Positions 43,641 to 52,006 of a DNA stretch of 64,000 bases are shown here, piece by piece. The notes beneath the pieces are model-generated. The model was given only the letters and a program-made list of their open reading frames with translations. It had not been told where the DNA came from and ran no database searches. The position numbers and the translations under genes were made by a program. Source of the stretch: Wagnerdoeblera sp046292685 (GTDB lineage Bacteria; Pseudomonadota; Alphaproteobacteria; Rhodobacterales; Rhodobacteraceae); assembly GCF_046292685.1 (NCBI RefSeq), contig NZ_JBKBQM010000001.1, forward strand, positions 1 to 64,000, written 5' to 3'. How positions within the stretch are numbered: position 1 is the first letter of the stretch; each line of letters opens with the position of its first letter.

Positions 43641-44933
43641 ATGCCCTTTGAGACACCGAACGCCGCCCCCCGCCGCATCGCCGTGATCGGGGGTGGCATT
43701 TCCGGCATGAGCGCCGCGCACATGCTGTCGCGCGGCAACTCGGTCGTGCTGTTCGAGGCCGAGGGGCGCCTGGGTGGCCATGCCCGCACCATCATCGCAG
43801 GCAAGCGCGGCGATCAGCCGGTGGATACCGGGTTCATCGTGTTCAACCGGGTGAACTATCCGCATCTGGTGCGTCTGTTCGAAAGCCTCGACGTGCCGAT
43901 CGCCGACAGCGACATGAGCTTTGCCGCCAGCATCGACGGCGGCCGCATCGAATACGGGCTGCGCACGCTGAACGCCGTGTTCGCCCAGCGGCGCAACCTG
44001 GTGCGCCCGGCCTATCTGCGCATGATGCGCGATATCCTGACTTTCAACGCCCGGGCCGAGGCCGTGGCCGACGACCCGCAGATGACCATCCGCGAGTTCC
44101 TTGCCCGGCTGGGCACCGGGCCGTGGTTCCGCGATTACTACATCCTGCCGCTGTCGGGGGCGATCTGGTCGACCCCCACGCAAGGGATCCTGGATTTTCC
44201 GGCGCAGGCGATGATCCGGTTTTTCCGCAACCATGCGCTGCTGTCCACCAGCGGGCAGCACCAGTGGTATACCGTGCGCGGCGGGTCGATCCAGTATGTG
44301 ACCCGACTGCGCAATGCGATGGTGCAGGCGGGGGTCGATATCCGGCTGGCCGCACCGGTGGTCGGGGTGCAGCGCGTGCCGGGCGGCGTGCTGGTGCGGG
44401 CGAAGGGCGGCGAGTGGGAACCCTTCGACGACGTGGTGTTCGGCACCCATTCCGACGACACGCTGGCCCTGCTGGCCGATGCCAGCCCCGCCGAACGCGC
44501 CGCCCTGGGGGCGGTGAAATACCAGCCGAACGAAGCCGTGCTGCATTGCGATGCCTCGGTCATGCCGAAACGGCGGCTGACCTGGGCCAGCTGGAACTAT
44601 ACCGAAGCCGCCGGCAAGACCGCCGACCGGATCGACCTGACCTACTGGATGAACTCGCTGCAACCGATCCCCAAGGACGACCCGCTGTTCGTCACGCTGA
44701 ACGCCACGCAGCCGATCCGGCAGGATCTGATCTACGATACCGCCACCTTCCGCCACCCGGTCTATGATCTGGCGGCTCTGGCGGCGCAGGAACAGGTGCG
44801 GGCGATGAACGGCACCCGCAACACCTGGTTCTGCGGCGCCTGGATGAAGAACGGCTTTCACGAAGACGGCATCGCCAGCGCGGTTGATGTGGTCACGGCC
44901 CTGGTGACGCGCGAGGAACGGGTGGCGGCATGA
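43641..44933 (+). CDS. FAD-dependent amine-oxidase-like oxidoreductase of the RpoE regulon
   Basis: A 430-residue flavoprotein: 'RIAVIGGGISGMSAAHMLSRG' (GxGxxG), 'VVLFEAEGRLGGHARTI', then 'VDTGFIVFNRVNYPHLVRLFE', and C-terminal 'WFCGAWMKNGFHEDGIASAVDV', the usual FAD-binding end. The family groups with proteins near cyclopropane/cyclopropene fatty-acid synthases. As I remember, the R. sphaeroides counterpart (RSP_1091 region) belongs to the core RpoE regulon, and a related flavin enzyme takes part in furan fatty acid synthesis; this needs checking. No cfa-type methyltransferase gene is in this operon. The stop overlaps DUF1365 by ATGA. The predicted RpoE promoter at 43583 drives it. Confidence 0.85.
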   Translation: MPFETPNAAPRRIAVIGGGISGMSAAHMLSRGNSVVLFEAEGRLGGHARTIIAGKRGDQPVDTGFIVFNRVNYPHLVRLFESLDVPIADSDMSFAASIDGGRIEYGLRTLNAVFAQRRNLVRPAYLRMMRDILTFNARAEAVADDPQMTIREFLARLGTGPWFRDYYILPLSGAIWSTPTQGILDFPAQAMIRFFRNHALLSTSGQHQWYTVRGGSIQYVTRLRNAMVQAGVDIRLAAPVVGVQRVPGGVLVRAKGGEWEPFDDVVFGTHSDDTLALLADASPAERAALGAVKYQPNEAVLHCDASVMPKRRLTWASWNYTEAAGKTADRIDLTYWMNSLQPIPKDDPLFVTLNATQPIRQDLIYDTATFRHPVYDLAALAAQEQVRAMNGTRNTWFCGAWMKNGFHEDGIASAVDVVTALVTREERVAA

Positions 44934-45682
44934 CCGTGCAGCATCTGGTCGGCGAAACGTTCCACGGCCGGAAGGGGGCGGTCGACAACCGCTTTCGCTA
45001 TGGCGTGGACTACCTGCTGATCGACCCCGACAACCCCGGCCCGCTGCCGCGGCTGTTTTCGCGCAACCGCCGCAATCTGCTGCAACTTTCCGACGCCGAT
45101 CACGGCGGCGCGCCGGGCCGGGGCCGCGGCACCGCCTGGGTGCGCGAGGTGCTGGCCGCCCACGGCCTGCCCGGCGCGGACCGCATCCTGCTCTTGGGGC
45201 AACCCCGGGTGCTGGGCCATGTGTTCAACCCGGTGTCGTTCTGGCTGTGCCACGACGCGACCGGCGCCTTGCGCGTGGCAATTGCCGAGGTTAGCAACAC
45301 CTTCGGCGACCGGCACAGCTACCTATGCCACAACGACGACCTGTCGCCCATCACCCGGACCGACCACATCAAGGCGAGGAAGATCTTTCACGTCTCGCCG
45401 TTCCAGCCGGTCGAGGGGCAATACACCTTTCGCTTCGACATCCGGCCCGACCGTGTCGGGGTCTGGATCGATTACGAGACAGCGAAAGGCGGGCTATACG
45501 CCACGCTGACCGGCACGCTGCAACCGCTGACCAATCGCGGCATCCTGCGCGCCTGCCTGCGCCGGCCGTTCGGGTCGCGCCGGGTGCTGGCGCTGATCCA
45601 CTGGCAGGCGCTGAAGCTGTTCCTGAAGGGCGCCAAATACCGCACCCGCATCGCTCCGCCGGCCGAGGAGGTGTCGCGGTGA
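44930..45682 (+). CDS. DUF1365 family protein
   Basis: A 250-residue DUF1365 protein with 'HGRKGAVDNRFRYGVDYLLID' near the start, 'LGQPRVLGHVFNPVSFWLCHD', 'IAEVSNTFGDRHSYL', 'KIFHVSPFQPVEGQYTF' and 'HWQALKLFLKGAKY' at the end. The family is almost always next to the FAD oxidoreductase above and often next to cyclopropane fatty acid synthases, so a role in modifying membrane fatty acids is inferred from context. No catalytic mechanism is established that I know of. It overlaps both neighbours by four bases (ATGA and GTGA). Confidence 0.85.
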   Translation: MTVQHLVGETFHGRKGAVDNRFRYGVDYLLIDPDNPGPLPRLFSRNRRNLLQLSDADHGGAPGRGRGTAWVREVLAAHGLPGADRILLLGQPRVLGHVFNPVSFWLCHDATGALRVAIAEVSNTFGDRHSYLCHNDDLSPITRTDHIKARKIFHVSPFQPVEGQYTFRFDIRPDRVGVWIDYETAKGGLYATLTGTLQPLTNRGILRACLRRPFGSRRVLALIHWQALKLFLKGAKYRTRIAPPAEEVSR

Positions 45683-46935
45683 CCTATGCCTTGCCGCAAG
45701 ACCGGGCGATGCCGCGCGGGGGCCTGGCCCCTTGGGCGCTGTTTTCCGGGCTGATCGCGGCGGCGGGGCTGCCGATCTACATTCACGCGCCCAAGGTCTA
45801 TGCCGACGATTACGGGGTGCCCCTGGCCAGCCTGGGGGCAGCGCTGTTCGGCCTGCGTCTGCTGGATGTGGTGCAGGATCCGCTGCTGGGTTGGCTGGCG
45901 GAACGCACCCGGGCACGGCGCGGATGGATGGTGGCCGGCGCGGTGGCGCTGCTGGCGCTCAGCATGCTTGGGCTGTTTGCGGTGGTGCCCCCCGTCGCGC
46001 CGCTTGTTTGGTTCGCGTTGATGCTGACGGGGCTGTTTTCCGCCTTTTCGTTCCTGACCATCGCCTTTTATGCCGAAGGCGTGGCCAAGGCCGGCCGCAT
46101 GGGCCCCGGCGGCCACCTGCGGTTGGCCGGCTGGCGCGAAACCGGGGCGCTGGTCGGCGTGTCGCTGGCGGCGGTGGCGCCGGTTGCCCTGGCCGGCGTG
46201 ACGAATGCGCCCTTTGCCGGGTTTGCCTTGGGCTTTGCCGGCCTCGCGGTGTTGGCCGCCTGGGCCATGCGCAACGAATGGACCGGGGGCGGTGCCGCAC
46301 CCACCGGCGGGCTGCGCCCGGTGTTGGCCGACCCGCTGGCCCGTCGGCTGCTGCTGATCGCGCTGGTGAATGCGGCGCCGGTTGCGGTGACCTCCACCCT
46401 GTTCCTGTTCTTTGTCGAAAGCCGCCTTGGCGCGCCGGGGTGGGAGGGGCCGCTGCTGCTGCTGTTCTTCCTTTCTGCCGCCGCCTCGGCCCCGGGCTGG
46501 ACGCGGCTTGCCGCCCGCTTCGGCGAAAAGCGCGTGCTTCTGGCGGCGATGATGCTGGCCATTGTCACCTTTGCCTTTGCGGCCACGCTGGGCCGCGGCG
46601 ACACGCTGGCCTTTGCGCTGATCTGCCTTGGCTCGGGCGCGGCGATGGGCGCGGACCTGACGCTGTTGCCCGCGCTGTTCGCCCGCCTGATGAGCGTGAT
46701 TGCCCCGCAGGCGGCCGCGGGTTTCGGCCTGTGGTCGTTCGTGTCCAAGTTCGCGCTGGCCTTTGCGGCCGTCACGCTGCTGCCCTTGCTGCAGGCGGCA
46801 GGCTTTGCCGGGCCGGCCAGCCCGGACAGCGCCTTGCGCCTGCTTTCCACCCTTTACGCCCTTGTCCCCTGCGCGCTGAAGCTGATCGCCGTTGCGCTTC
46901 TTCTCGCCACCCCTGTGACGGAGGAAACCCCATGA
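45679..46935 (+). CDS. MFS transporter of the GPH (glycoside-pentoside-hexuronide) type
   Basis: A 418-residue protein with about twelve TM segments. The loop 'LRLLDVVQDPLLGWLAERTRARRGW' matches the GPH-family motif D..(Q/S)DP..G...(D/E)RT....G between helices 2 and 3. The substrate is not predictable; its place in a fatty-acid stress operon suggests a lipid-related or osmolyte cargo rather than a sugar. I choose the GTG at 45679 because it overlaps the DUF1365 stop in a GTGA, the same coupling used by the rest of the operon. It matches the transporter position in the R. sphaeroides RSP_1087-1091 cluster as I recall it. Confidence 0.85.
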   Translation: MTYALPQDRAMPRGGLAPWALFSGLIAAAGLPIYIHAPKVYADDYGVPLASLGAALFGLRLLDVVQDPLLGWLAERTRARRGWMVAGAVALLALSMLGLFAVVPPVAPLVWFALMLTGLFSAFSFLTIAFYAEGVAKAGRMGPGGHLRLAGWRETGALVGVSLAAVAPVALAGVTNAPFAGFALGFAGLAVLAAWAMRNEWTGGGAAPTGGLRPVLADPLARRLLLIALVNAAPVAVTSTLFLFFVESRLGAPGWEGPLLLLFFLSAAASAPGWTRLAARFGEKRVLLAAMMLAIVTFAFAATLGRGDTLAFALICLGSGAAMGADLTLLPALFARLMSVIAPQAAAGFGLWSFVSKFALAFAAVTLLPLLQAAGFAGPASPDSALRLLSTLYALVPCALKLIAVALLLATPVTEETP

Positions 46936-47492
46936 CCCCCACGCTAGCCCTGTTCCTGGGCTTCATCCTTGCGCTGGCGCTGATGGCCGCCCGCAGCCGG
47001 TTCGCCGGCTTCCTGTCGCAACGCCCCGAACACTTTCGCGGCAAGGGTCCGGTGCTGGACCTGCGCCGCCACCTGTCGGGCCCGATCCTGTGCGAAGGCG
47101 TGATCTACGGGCCGCTGGGCCGCGTGACCTCGCGTTTTGTCGCCGACATGCACGCTACCTGGGACGGATCGACCGGCACCATGACCGAGGATTTCCGCTA
47201 TGACAGCGGATCGGTTCAGCACCGCGTCTGGACCCTGCGTGTGGGCAACGATGGCGTGGTGCATGCAACCGCGCCCGACGTCGAAGGCGAAGGAACCGGG
47301 CGGCTGGAAGGGCCCGCGCTGCGGCTGGACTATCGCATCCGCCTGCCCGAAGACGCCGGCGGCCACGTGCTGAACGTGACCGACTGGATGTATCTGATGG
47401 AAAACGGCACCATCATGAACCGCAGCCAGTTCCGAAAGTTCGGCATCAAGGTTGCCGAGCTGGTCGCCACCATGCGCCCGGTCGCGGCATGA
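46932..47492 (+). CDS. DUF3833 family protein
   Basis: A 186-residue protein with an N-terminal hydrophobic segment ('LALFLGFILALALMAA') that should anchor it in the inner membrane or serve as a signal. A beta-rich domain follows with 'FRGKGPVLDLRRHLSGPILCEGVIYGPLG', 'GSTGTMTEDFRYDSG' and 'VLNVTDWMYLMENGTIMNRSQFRKFG', the pattern of DUF3833. Function is unknown; the fold may be lipocalin-like, which would suit lipid binding, but that is a guess. It overlaps the transporter and the SDR gene by four bases each. Confidence 0.82.
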   Translation: MTPTLALFLGFILALALMAARSRFAGFLSQRPEHFRGKGPVLDLRRHLSGPILCEGVIYGPLGRVTSRFVADMHATWDGSTGTMTEDFRYDSGSVQHRVWTLRVGNDGVVHATAPDVEGEGTGRLEGPALRLDYRIRLPEDAGGHVLNVTDWMYLMENGTIMNRSQFRKFGIKVAELVATMRPVAA

Positions 47493-48226
47493 GAGCCTGG
47501 GCCGGCAAGCGTTATTGGCTGGTGGGCGCCTCCGAAGGGTTGGGGCGGGCGCTGGCGCAGCGCATGGCGGCGGCGGGGGTGGATCTGGTGCTGTCGGCCC
47601 GCAATGCCGACCGGCTGGCCGAGGTGGCCGCCGCACTGCCGCGCAGCGCGCAGGTGGTGCCGCTGGATGTGGGCGACAGCGCCTCGGTCCGGGCGGCGGC
47701 GGCCGAGGTCGGCCCAGTCGATGGCGTGGTATGGCTGGCCGGGGTCTACTGGCCCATGACGGCAGCGGGCTGGAACCCCGATCAGGCCGAGGCGATGTGC
47801 GACATCAACCTGACCGGCTGCGCACGTGTGTTGGGGCAGGTGGTGCCCGGCATGGTGGCGCGCGGGGCGGGGCATGTCGTCATTACCGGGTCGCTGGCGG
47901 GGTTTCGCGGCCTGCCCGGTTCGGTCGGCTATGCCGCCTCCAAGGCCGGCTGCATGATGCTGGCCGAAAGCCTGCATGCCGACCTGCGCGGCACCGGGGT
48001 GTTGGTCCAGCAGGTCAACCCCGGCTTCATCCGCACCCGGCTGACCGCGCAGAACAGCTTCGACATGCCCTTCATCATGGAACCCGACGAAGCCGCACGG
48101 CGCATGTTCGAACACATGGGCACCGACCGTTTCAAGGTCAGCTTTCCGACCGGCTTTTCGCTGCTGTTCCGGCTGGGGCAGATGCTGCCCGACTGGGCCT
48201 GGTATCCGCTGTTTCCGCGCCGTTAA
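47489..48226 (+). CDS. Short-chain dehydrogenase/reductase
   Basis: A 245-residue classical SDR. The cofactor motif is 'LVGASEGLGRALAQR' (GxxxGxG), then 'DVGDSASV', 'NLTGCARVLGQ', catalytic 'VITGSLAGFRGLPGSVGYAASKAG' with the Ser and the YxxxK (YAASK), and 'NPGFIRTRL'. The C-terminus 'GFSLLFRLGQMLPDWAWYPLF' is hydrophobic, suggesting membrane contact and a lipid-like substrate. It is the last gene of the RpoE-controlled operon that starts at 43641. Confidence 0.88.
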   Translation: MRAWAGKRYWLVGASEGLGRALAQRMAAAGVDLVLSARNADRLAEVAAALPRSAQVVPLDVGDSASVRAAAAEVGPVDGVVWLAGVYWPMTAAGWNPDQAEAMCDINLTGCARVLGQVVPGMVARGAGHVVITGSLAGFRGLPGSVGYAASKAGCMMLAESLHADLRGTGVLVQQVNPGFIRTRLTAQNSFDMPFIMEPDEAARRMFEHMGTDRFKVSFPTGFSLLFRLGQMLPDWAWYPLFPRR

Positions 48227-48268
48227 GGCGGGGGCGGGCGCGCGCCGGCGTGACTGCGCGCAACGGAA

Positions 48269-48283
48269 TGACATATCTTGTCA
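48269..48283. promoter_or_regulatory. Inverted repeat upstream of the ECF sigma gene
   Basis: TGACA (48269-48273), TATCT, TGTCA (48279-48283) is a perfect 5-base inverted repeat in the 99-base gap between the SDR and the sigma factor gene. The half-sites are the same TGACA/TGTCA words found at 43528-43558, although in the opposite arrangement. Confidence 0.35.
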
Positions 48284-48325
48284 CTGCGCCAAGGATTGCA
48301 GGGCGGCGCGCGTTCCAGCATCGTG

Positions 48326-48871
48326 ATGCGCATGGAAACCTCGGACGAAGCCCTTGCCCTTGCGGCCGCCCAAGGCGACCGGGCGGCCTTTGCCGCGCTG
48401 GTCTCGCGGCATTACGACCGCTTGCTCGGCTTTGCCTGGCGCCTGACCGGCACCCGCGCCGAGGCCGAGGATCTGGCGCAGGACATCTGCATCGCCTTGC
48501 CGCGCAAGCTGGCCGGCTGGCGGGCCGAGGCGCGGTTCACCACCTGGCTTTACCGGGTGGCGGTGAACGCGGCCCATGACCGCCGGCGCCGGCAGGCGGT
48601 GCGCGACCGTGCGGCCGCCGGCTGGGGCGACTGGGAACAGGCCCGGCAGGATGCGATGGCCGAGGATCGCGCCGCGCAGGATTGGCTGACACAGGCAATG
48701 GCACGCCTGCCCGAGGACTTGCGCGATACCGTGGCGATCGTGCTGGGCGAAGGGTTGACGCAGGCGCAGGCGGCCGAGGTGCTGGGCCTGTCCGAAGGCA
48801 CCGTTGCCTGGCGCATGTCCGAAGTGAAGCGCCGCCTGCGGGCCGTGGCGGCAGAGGAGGCCAAGGCATGA
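48326..48871 (+). CDS. ECF-type RNA polymerase sigma factor
   Basis: A sigma factor of about 181 residues. Region 2 is 'AAFAALVSRHYDRLLGFAWRLTGTRAEAEDLAQDICIALPRKLAGW...FTTWLYRVAVNAAHDRRRR' and region 4 is 'MARLPEDLRDTVAIVLGEGLTQAQAAEVLGLSEGTVAWRMSEVKRRLR'. It belongs to a different ECF group from rpoE above. ATGs at 48326 and 48332 are both possible and neither has a strong ribosome site; a TTG further upstream (48278) is unlikely. Its stop overlaps the VWA protein gene by ATGA, a pairing that often joins a sigma factor to its own regulator. Confidence 0.85.
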   Translation: MRMETSDEALALAAAQGDRAAFAALVSRHYDRLLGFAWRLTGTRAEAEDLAQDICIALPRKLAGWRAEARFTTWLYRVAVNAAHDRRRRQAVRDRAAAGWGDWEQARQDAMAEDRAAQDWLTQAMARLPEDLRDTVAIVLGEGLTQAQAAEVLGLSEGTVAWRMSEVKRRLRAVAAEEAKA

Positions 48872-50811
48872 CCGCGCCCGACGATCTGGACCGCCTGCGC
48901 GATGCGCTGCAAGGGGGCGCCCCCCCGCCCGACCCGGCGGCCCGCGCCGAAGCCTTGCGCCGCGCGATGGAAAGTTTCGATGCGCGCCAAGACCTCGGCC
49001 GCGCCGTGCGTCAAGGCAGGAGCCGCTCGAAAGGGGCGGGAACCCTGGCCGGAGTGCGTGACATGCTGAACCGTCTGACCTCTCGTGCGGCGCTGGCCGC
49101 AACATCTTCGCTGGCTGTGGTGGCGATCGGTGCCTTTCTGGTGACGCGCCCACAGGCGCCGGCACCCGAAGCACCTCCGGTGGCCGCAACGGCGCCTGTG
49201 CCGGCACCAACGCCTGCCCCGGCACCAACGCCTGCCCCGGCTGCGCAACCGGCGGCCAAGGCAGCGCCCGAGGCCACGGCGCCCTTGCCGCCGCCGATGG
49301 CCGCGGCACCGATGGCGACCCTGTCCGACAACGCAGCTGTCGCCGGCGCTGCGGCCGTCGCCTCGATGCCGGCAGCCGATGCCGCGCGCCTTGCAGCGCC
49401 CGCGCCGGAACCGGGGGGCGACCGCTTTGCCGCCTTTGACCCGAACCCTCTCAAGGTCACCGCCGAGGCGCCGGTTTCGACCTTTTCGGTCGATGTCGAT
49501 ACGGCCTCGTGGCCCTGGGTGCGGGCATCGCTGAACCTGGGGCAGTTGCCGGACCCGGCCGCCGTGCGGCTGGAGGAGATGGTGAACTACTTCCCCTATG
49601 CCTATCCCGCCCCCGAGGCCGGCGCCGCACCGTTCCGCCCCGACATCGCGGTCATGCCGACGCCCTGGAACAGCGGCACCCGGCTGGTTCGGATTGCGTT
49701 GCAGGGGCGCCTGCCCGAACCCGTGACCCGCCCGCCGGTCAACCTCGTGTTTCTCATCGATACCTCGGGGTCGATGGCGGGGCCCGACCGGCTGGGCTTG
49801 CTGAAATACGCCTTCCGTCAGTTGCTGGGGCAACTGGGCGATGCCGACAAGGTGGCGATCGTTGCCTATGCCGGCAGCGCGGGCGAAGTGCTGGCCCCGA
49901 CGCCTGCAACGGACCGGGCCACGATCCTGGCCGCGCTGGACAGCCTGAAGGCCGGCGGCAGCACCGCCGGCGGTGCAGGGCTGGATCTTGCTTATCGCCT
50001 GGCCGAGCGCATGGGCGGCAAGGGTGCGGTCAACCGGGTGGTGCTGGCCACCGATGGCGATTTCAACGTCGGCCCTTCGGACCCGGCCGCCCTGGCGGCC
50101 TATGTCGCGGAAAAACGCCAGAGCGGCATCTACCTTTCGGTCCTGGGCTTCGGGCGCGGCAATCTGGACGATGCCGTCATGCAGGCGCTGGCGCAGAACG
50201 GCAACGGCGTGGCCGCCTACATCGATACCGCCGCCGAGGCGCGCAAGGTGCTGGCCGATCAGGCCGGGGCCGCGCTGTTCCCGATTGCGAACGACGTCAA
50301 GGTGCAGGTCGAATGGAACCCGGCCGTGGTCGCCGAATACCGCCTGCTGGGCTACGAAACCCGGGGCCTCGCGCGCGAGGACTTTGCCGACGACAAGGTC
50401 GATGCCGGCGACATCGGCGCAGGCCATCAGGTGACGGCGCTTTACGAAATCACGCCGGTCGGCAGCCCCGCGCGGCTGACCGACCCGCTGCGCTATGGCA
50501 CGCCCCCCGCAGGCGGGCCGCAGGACGAAGCCGGCTGGCTCAGGCTGCGCTACAAGGCCCCCGGCGAAACCGTCAGCGCGCTGATCGAGGCGCCGATCCC
50601 GGCCGATGTTGCCGACGCCGACGAAGACGCGCGCTTTGCCGCCGCCATCGCCGGCTTTGCGCAACTGCTGACCGGGGGCCGCTATCTGCAAGGCTGGACC
50701 TGGGATGAGGCGATTGCCCTGGCCGACGGGGCAAAGGGAACCGATCCCTTCGGCTACCGCGCCGAAGCCGTGCGCGTGATGCAGGTCGCGCGCGGGCTGG
50801 CGGTTCGCTAG
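48868..50811 (+). CDS. Membrane-anchored von Willebrand factor A protein (YfbK/DUF3520 type), possible sigma regulator
   Basis: A 647-residue protein. Residues 1-70 are charged and helical, presumably cytoplasmic, then one TM at about 76-95 ('ALAATSSLAVVAIGAFLVT'). A Pro/Ala-rich linker follows with two 18-base tandem repeats. Next come 'STFSVDVDTASWPWVRASLN' and 'EEMVNYFPYAYP', both typical of the YfbK family, a VWA domain with intact MIDAS 'IDTSGSMAG', and a C-terminal DUF3520 region. VWA domains bind protein partners through a metal ion. The small cytoplasmic head and coupling to the sigma gene suggest an anti-sigma role across the inner membrane; this is inference. Confidence 0.82.
   Translation: MTAPDDLDRLRDALQGGAPPPDPAARAEALRRAMESFDARQDLGRAVRQGRSRSKGAGTLAGVRDMLNRLTSRAALAATSSLAVVAIGAFLVTRPQAPAPEAPPVAATAPVPAPTPAPAPTPAPAAQPAAKAAPEATAPLPPPMAAAPMATLSDNAAVAGAAAVASMPAADAARLAAPAPEPGGDRFAAFDPNPLKVTAEAPVSTFSVDVDTASWPWVRASLNLGQLPDPAAVRLEEMVNYFPYAYPAPEAGAAPFRPDIAVMPTPWNSGTRLVRIALQGRLPEPVTRPPVNLVFLIDTSGSMAGPDRLGLLKYAFRQLLGQLGDADKVAIVAYAGSAGEVLAPTPATDRATILAALDSLKAGGSTAGGAGLDLAYRLAERMGGKGAVNRVVLATDGDFNVGPSDPAALAAYVAEKRQSGIYLSVLGFGRGNLDDAVMQALAQNGNGVAAYIDTAAEARKVLADQAGAALFPIANDVKVQVEWNPAVVAEYRLLGYETRGLAREDFADDKVDAGDIGAGHQVTALYEITPVGSPARLTDPLRYGTPPAGGPQDEAGWLRLRYKAPGETVSALIEAPIPADVADADEDARFAAAIAGFAQLLTGGRYLQGWTWDEAIALADGAKGTDPFGYRAEAVRVMQVARGLAVR
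49201..49236 (+). repeat. Tandem repeat, two 18-base units, in the VWA linker
   Basis: CCGGCACCAACGCCTGCC occurs twice in direct tandem (49201-49218 and 49219-49236) and encodes a Pro-Ala-Pro-Thr-Pro-Ala linker. Copy number could vary between strains without breaking the frame. Confidence 0.8.
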
Positions 50812-50870
50812 GGATTTCCCTTTTGCGTGCGGCGCCCTAGATCGGTCGGCATTACCCCGGAGGATGCGCC

Positions 50871-51662
50871 ATGCCCGACCGCTCGCCTGCCCCCCCTGCC
50901 GCGCTGGTCACCGGCGCAGCGCGTCGCCTTGGCGCGGCGATGGTGCGGCGGCTGGTGGCCGAAGGCTTTCGCGTGGCGCTGCATTGCAACGCCTCGCGCG
51001 ACGAGGCGGATGCACTGGCGGCCGAACTGCGCGCGGGCGGCGGGGTGTGCGAAGTGGTGACCGGCGATCTGGCACACCGGGCCGAGGTCGAGGCGGTATG
51101 GGAGGCGGCGGTCGAGCGGGTCGGCCCCATCCGCCTGCTTGTCAACAATGCCTCGCTGTTTCGCAACGACGACATCATCGGTGCGGCCGAGGCCGATCTG
51201 GATGCGCATATGGCCGTCAACCTCAAGGCCCCCCTGTGGCTGACCGAGCGGCTGGCCAGCCAGCGCGACCTGCCGCCCGGGGCGCTGGTCGTGAACATGC
51301 TGGACAACAAGTGCTTTGCGCTGAACCCGGATTTCTTCACCTATACCCTGTCGAAAACCGCGCTGCACACCGCCACCACGATGTGCGCCATGCGGTTCGG
51401 CGGGCACCCGAGGGTGTGCGGCATCGCGCCCTCGATCACGCTGATTTCCGGCAAGCAAAGCCAGGAAAACTTCGAAAAGTCCGCCCGCATCAACCCGCTG
51501 GGGCGGCGCGTGACCCCGGACGATATCTGCGATGCGCTGATGCTGTTGTGGCGCGACCCGTCGCAGAACGGGCAGGTACTGGTGCTGGACGGCGGGCAGG
51601 TGCTTTGGCGGCTGGACCGCGACGTGGCGTTTCTGGTGAAGGAAGGGCTGGCCGATGGCTGA
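50871..51662 (+). CDS. Pteridine-reductase-like SDR (FolM/dihydromonapterin reductase type)
   Basis: A 263-residue SDR with 'ALVTGAARRLGAAMVRRL', the TGxxxRxG form typical of pteridine reductases rather than TGxxxGxG. Next are 'LVNNASLFRNDDI', 'NLKAPLWLTERLA' and active-site 'FTYTLSKTALHTAT' with YxxxK. Such enzymes reduce dihydrofolate or dihydromonapterin using NADPH in the cytoplasm. The gene overlaps folB by 8 bases, which supports a pterin substrate. The ATG at 50871 follows GGAGG. Confidence 0.85.
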   Translation: MPDRSPAPPAALVTGAARRLGAAMVRRLVAEGFRVALHCNASRDEADALAAELRAGGGVCEVVTGDLAHRAEVEAVWEAAVERVGPIRLLVNNASLFRNDDIIGAAEADLDAHMAVNLKAPLWLTERLASQRDLPPGALVVNMLDNKCFALNPDFFTYTLSKTALHTATTMCAMRFGGHPRVCGIAPSITLISGKQSQENFEKSARINPLGRRVTPDDICDALMLLWRDPSQNGQVLVLDGGQVLWRLDRDVAFLVKEGLADG

Positions 51663-52002
51663 GTTTCTGGTCGAGGTGCACGAGCAGGAGGTGGCCATGG
51701 TCATCGGCCTGCACGACTTCGAAAAGGTCGCACCGCAAAGGGTGGTGATCTCGGTGCAGGTGCTGACGGCGGATGTGGCAGGCGATGCGGCGGGCTATGT
51801 CGATTACGATGCCATCGTCGGGCATATCCGCGCCCGCGCCGGCACCACCATCGAAACGCAAGAGGAACTGGTGCGCGGCATCCACGCCTTCGTGACCGGC
51901 CTGCCGCATGTGCAGGCCGCGCGGGTATCCTCGCGCAAGCCCGACATCTTTGCCGATTGTGCCTGGGTCGGCGTCAGCTACCCCGCCCGACCCATCGTCT
52001 GA
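51655..52002 (+). CDS. folB: Dihydroneopterin aldolase FolB
   Basis: A 115-residue T-fold protein of the DHNA family: 'VGLHDFE'-like 'VIGLHDFEKVAPQRVVISVQV', 'VDYDAIVGHI', 'ETQEELVRGIHAFV' and 'VSSRKPDIFADCAWVGVSYPA', where 'RKP' is a family hallmark. It cleaves 7,8-dihydroneopterin to 6-hydroxymethyl-dihydropterin in folate synthesis, or epimerises the sugar chain in the monapterin route. It is coupled to the FolM-like gene upstream and ends 4 bases before the convergent amidohydrolase. Confidence 0.88.
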   Translation: MAEFLVEVHEQEVAMVIGLHDFEKVAPQRVVISVQVLTADVAGDAAGYVDYDAIVGHIRARAGTTIETQEELVRGIHAFVTGLPHVQAARVSSRKPDIFADCAWVGVSYPARPIV

Positions 52003-52006
52003 CCGC

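Noticed and set aside
43447..43656. Longer rpoE starting at 43656
   Set aside because: The extra residues cover the predicted rpoE promoter itself and do not match RpoE relatives; starts at 43344 or 43446/43449 are more credible.
49201..49236. CRISPR or other repeat array
   Set aside because: There are only two direct 18-base copies inside a coding Pro/Ala linker, without spacers. No CRISPR-like array was found anywhere in the window.
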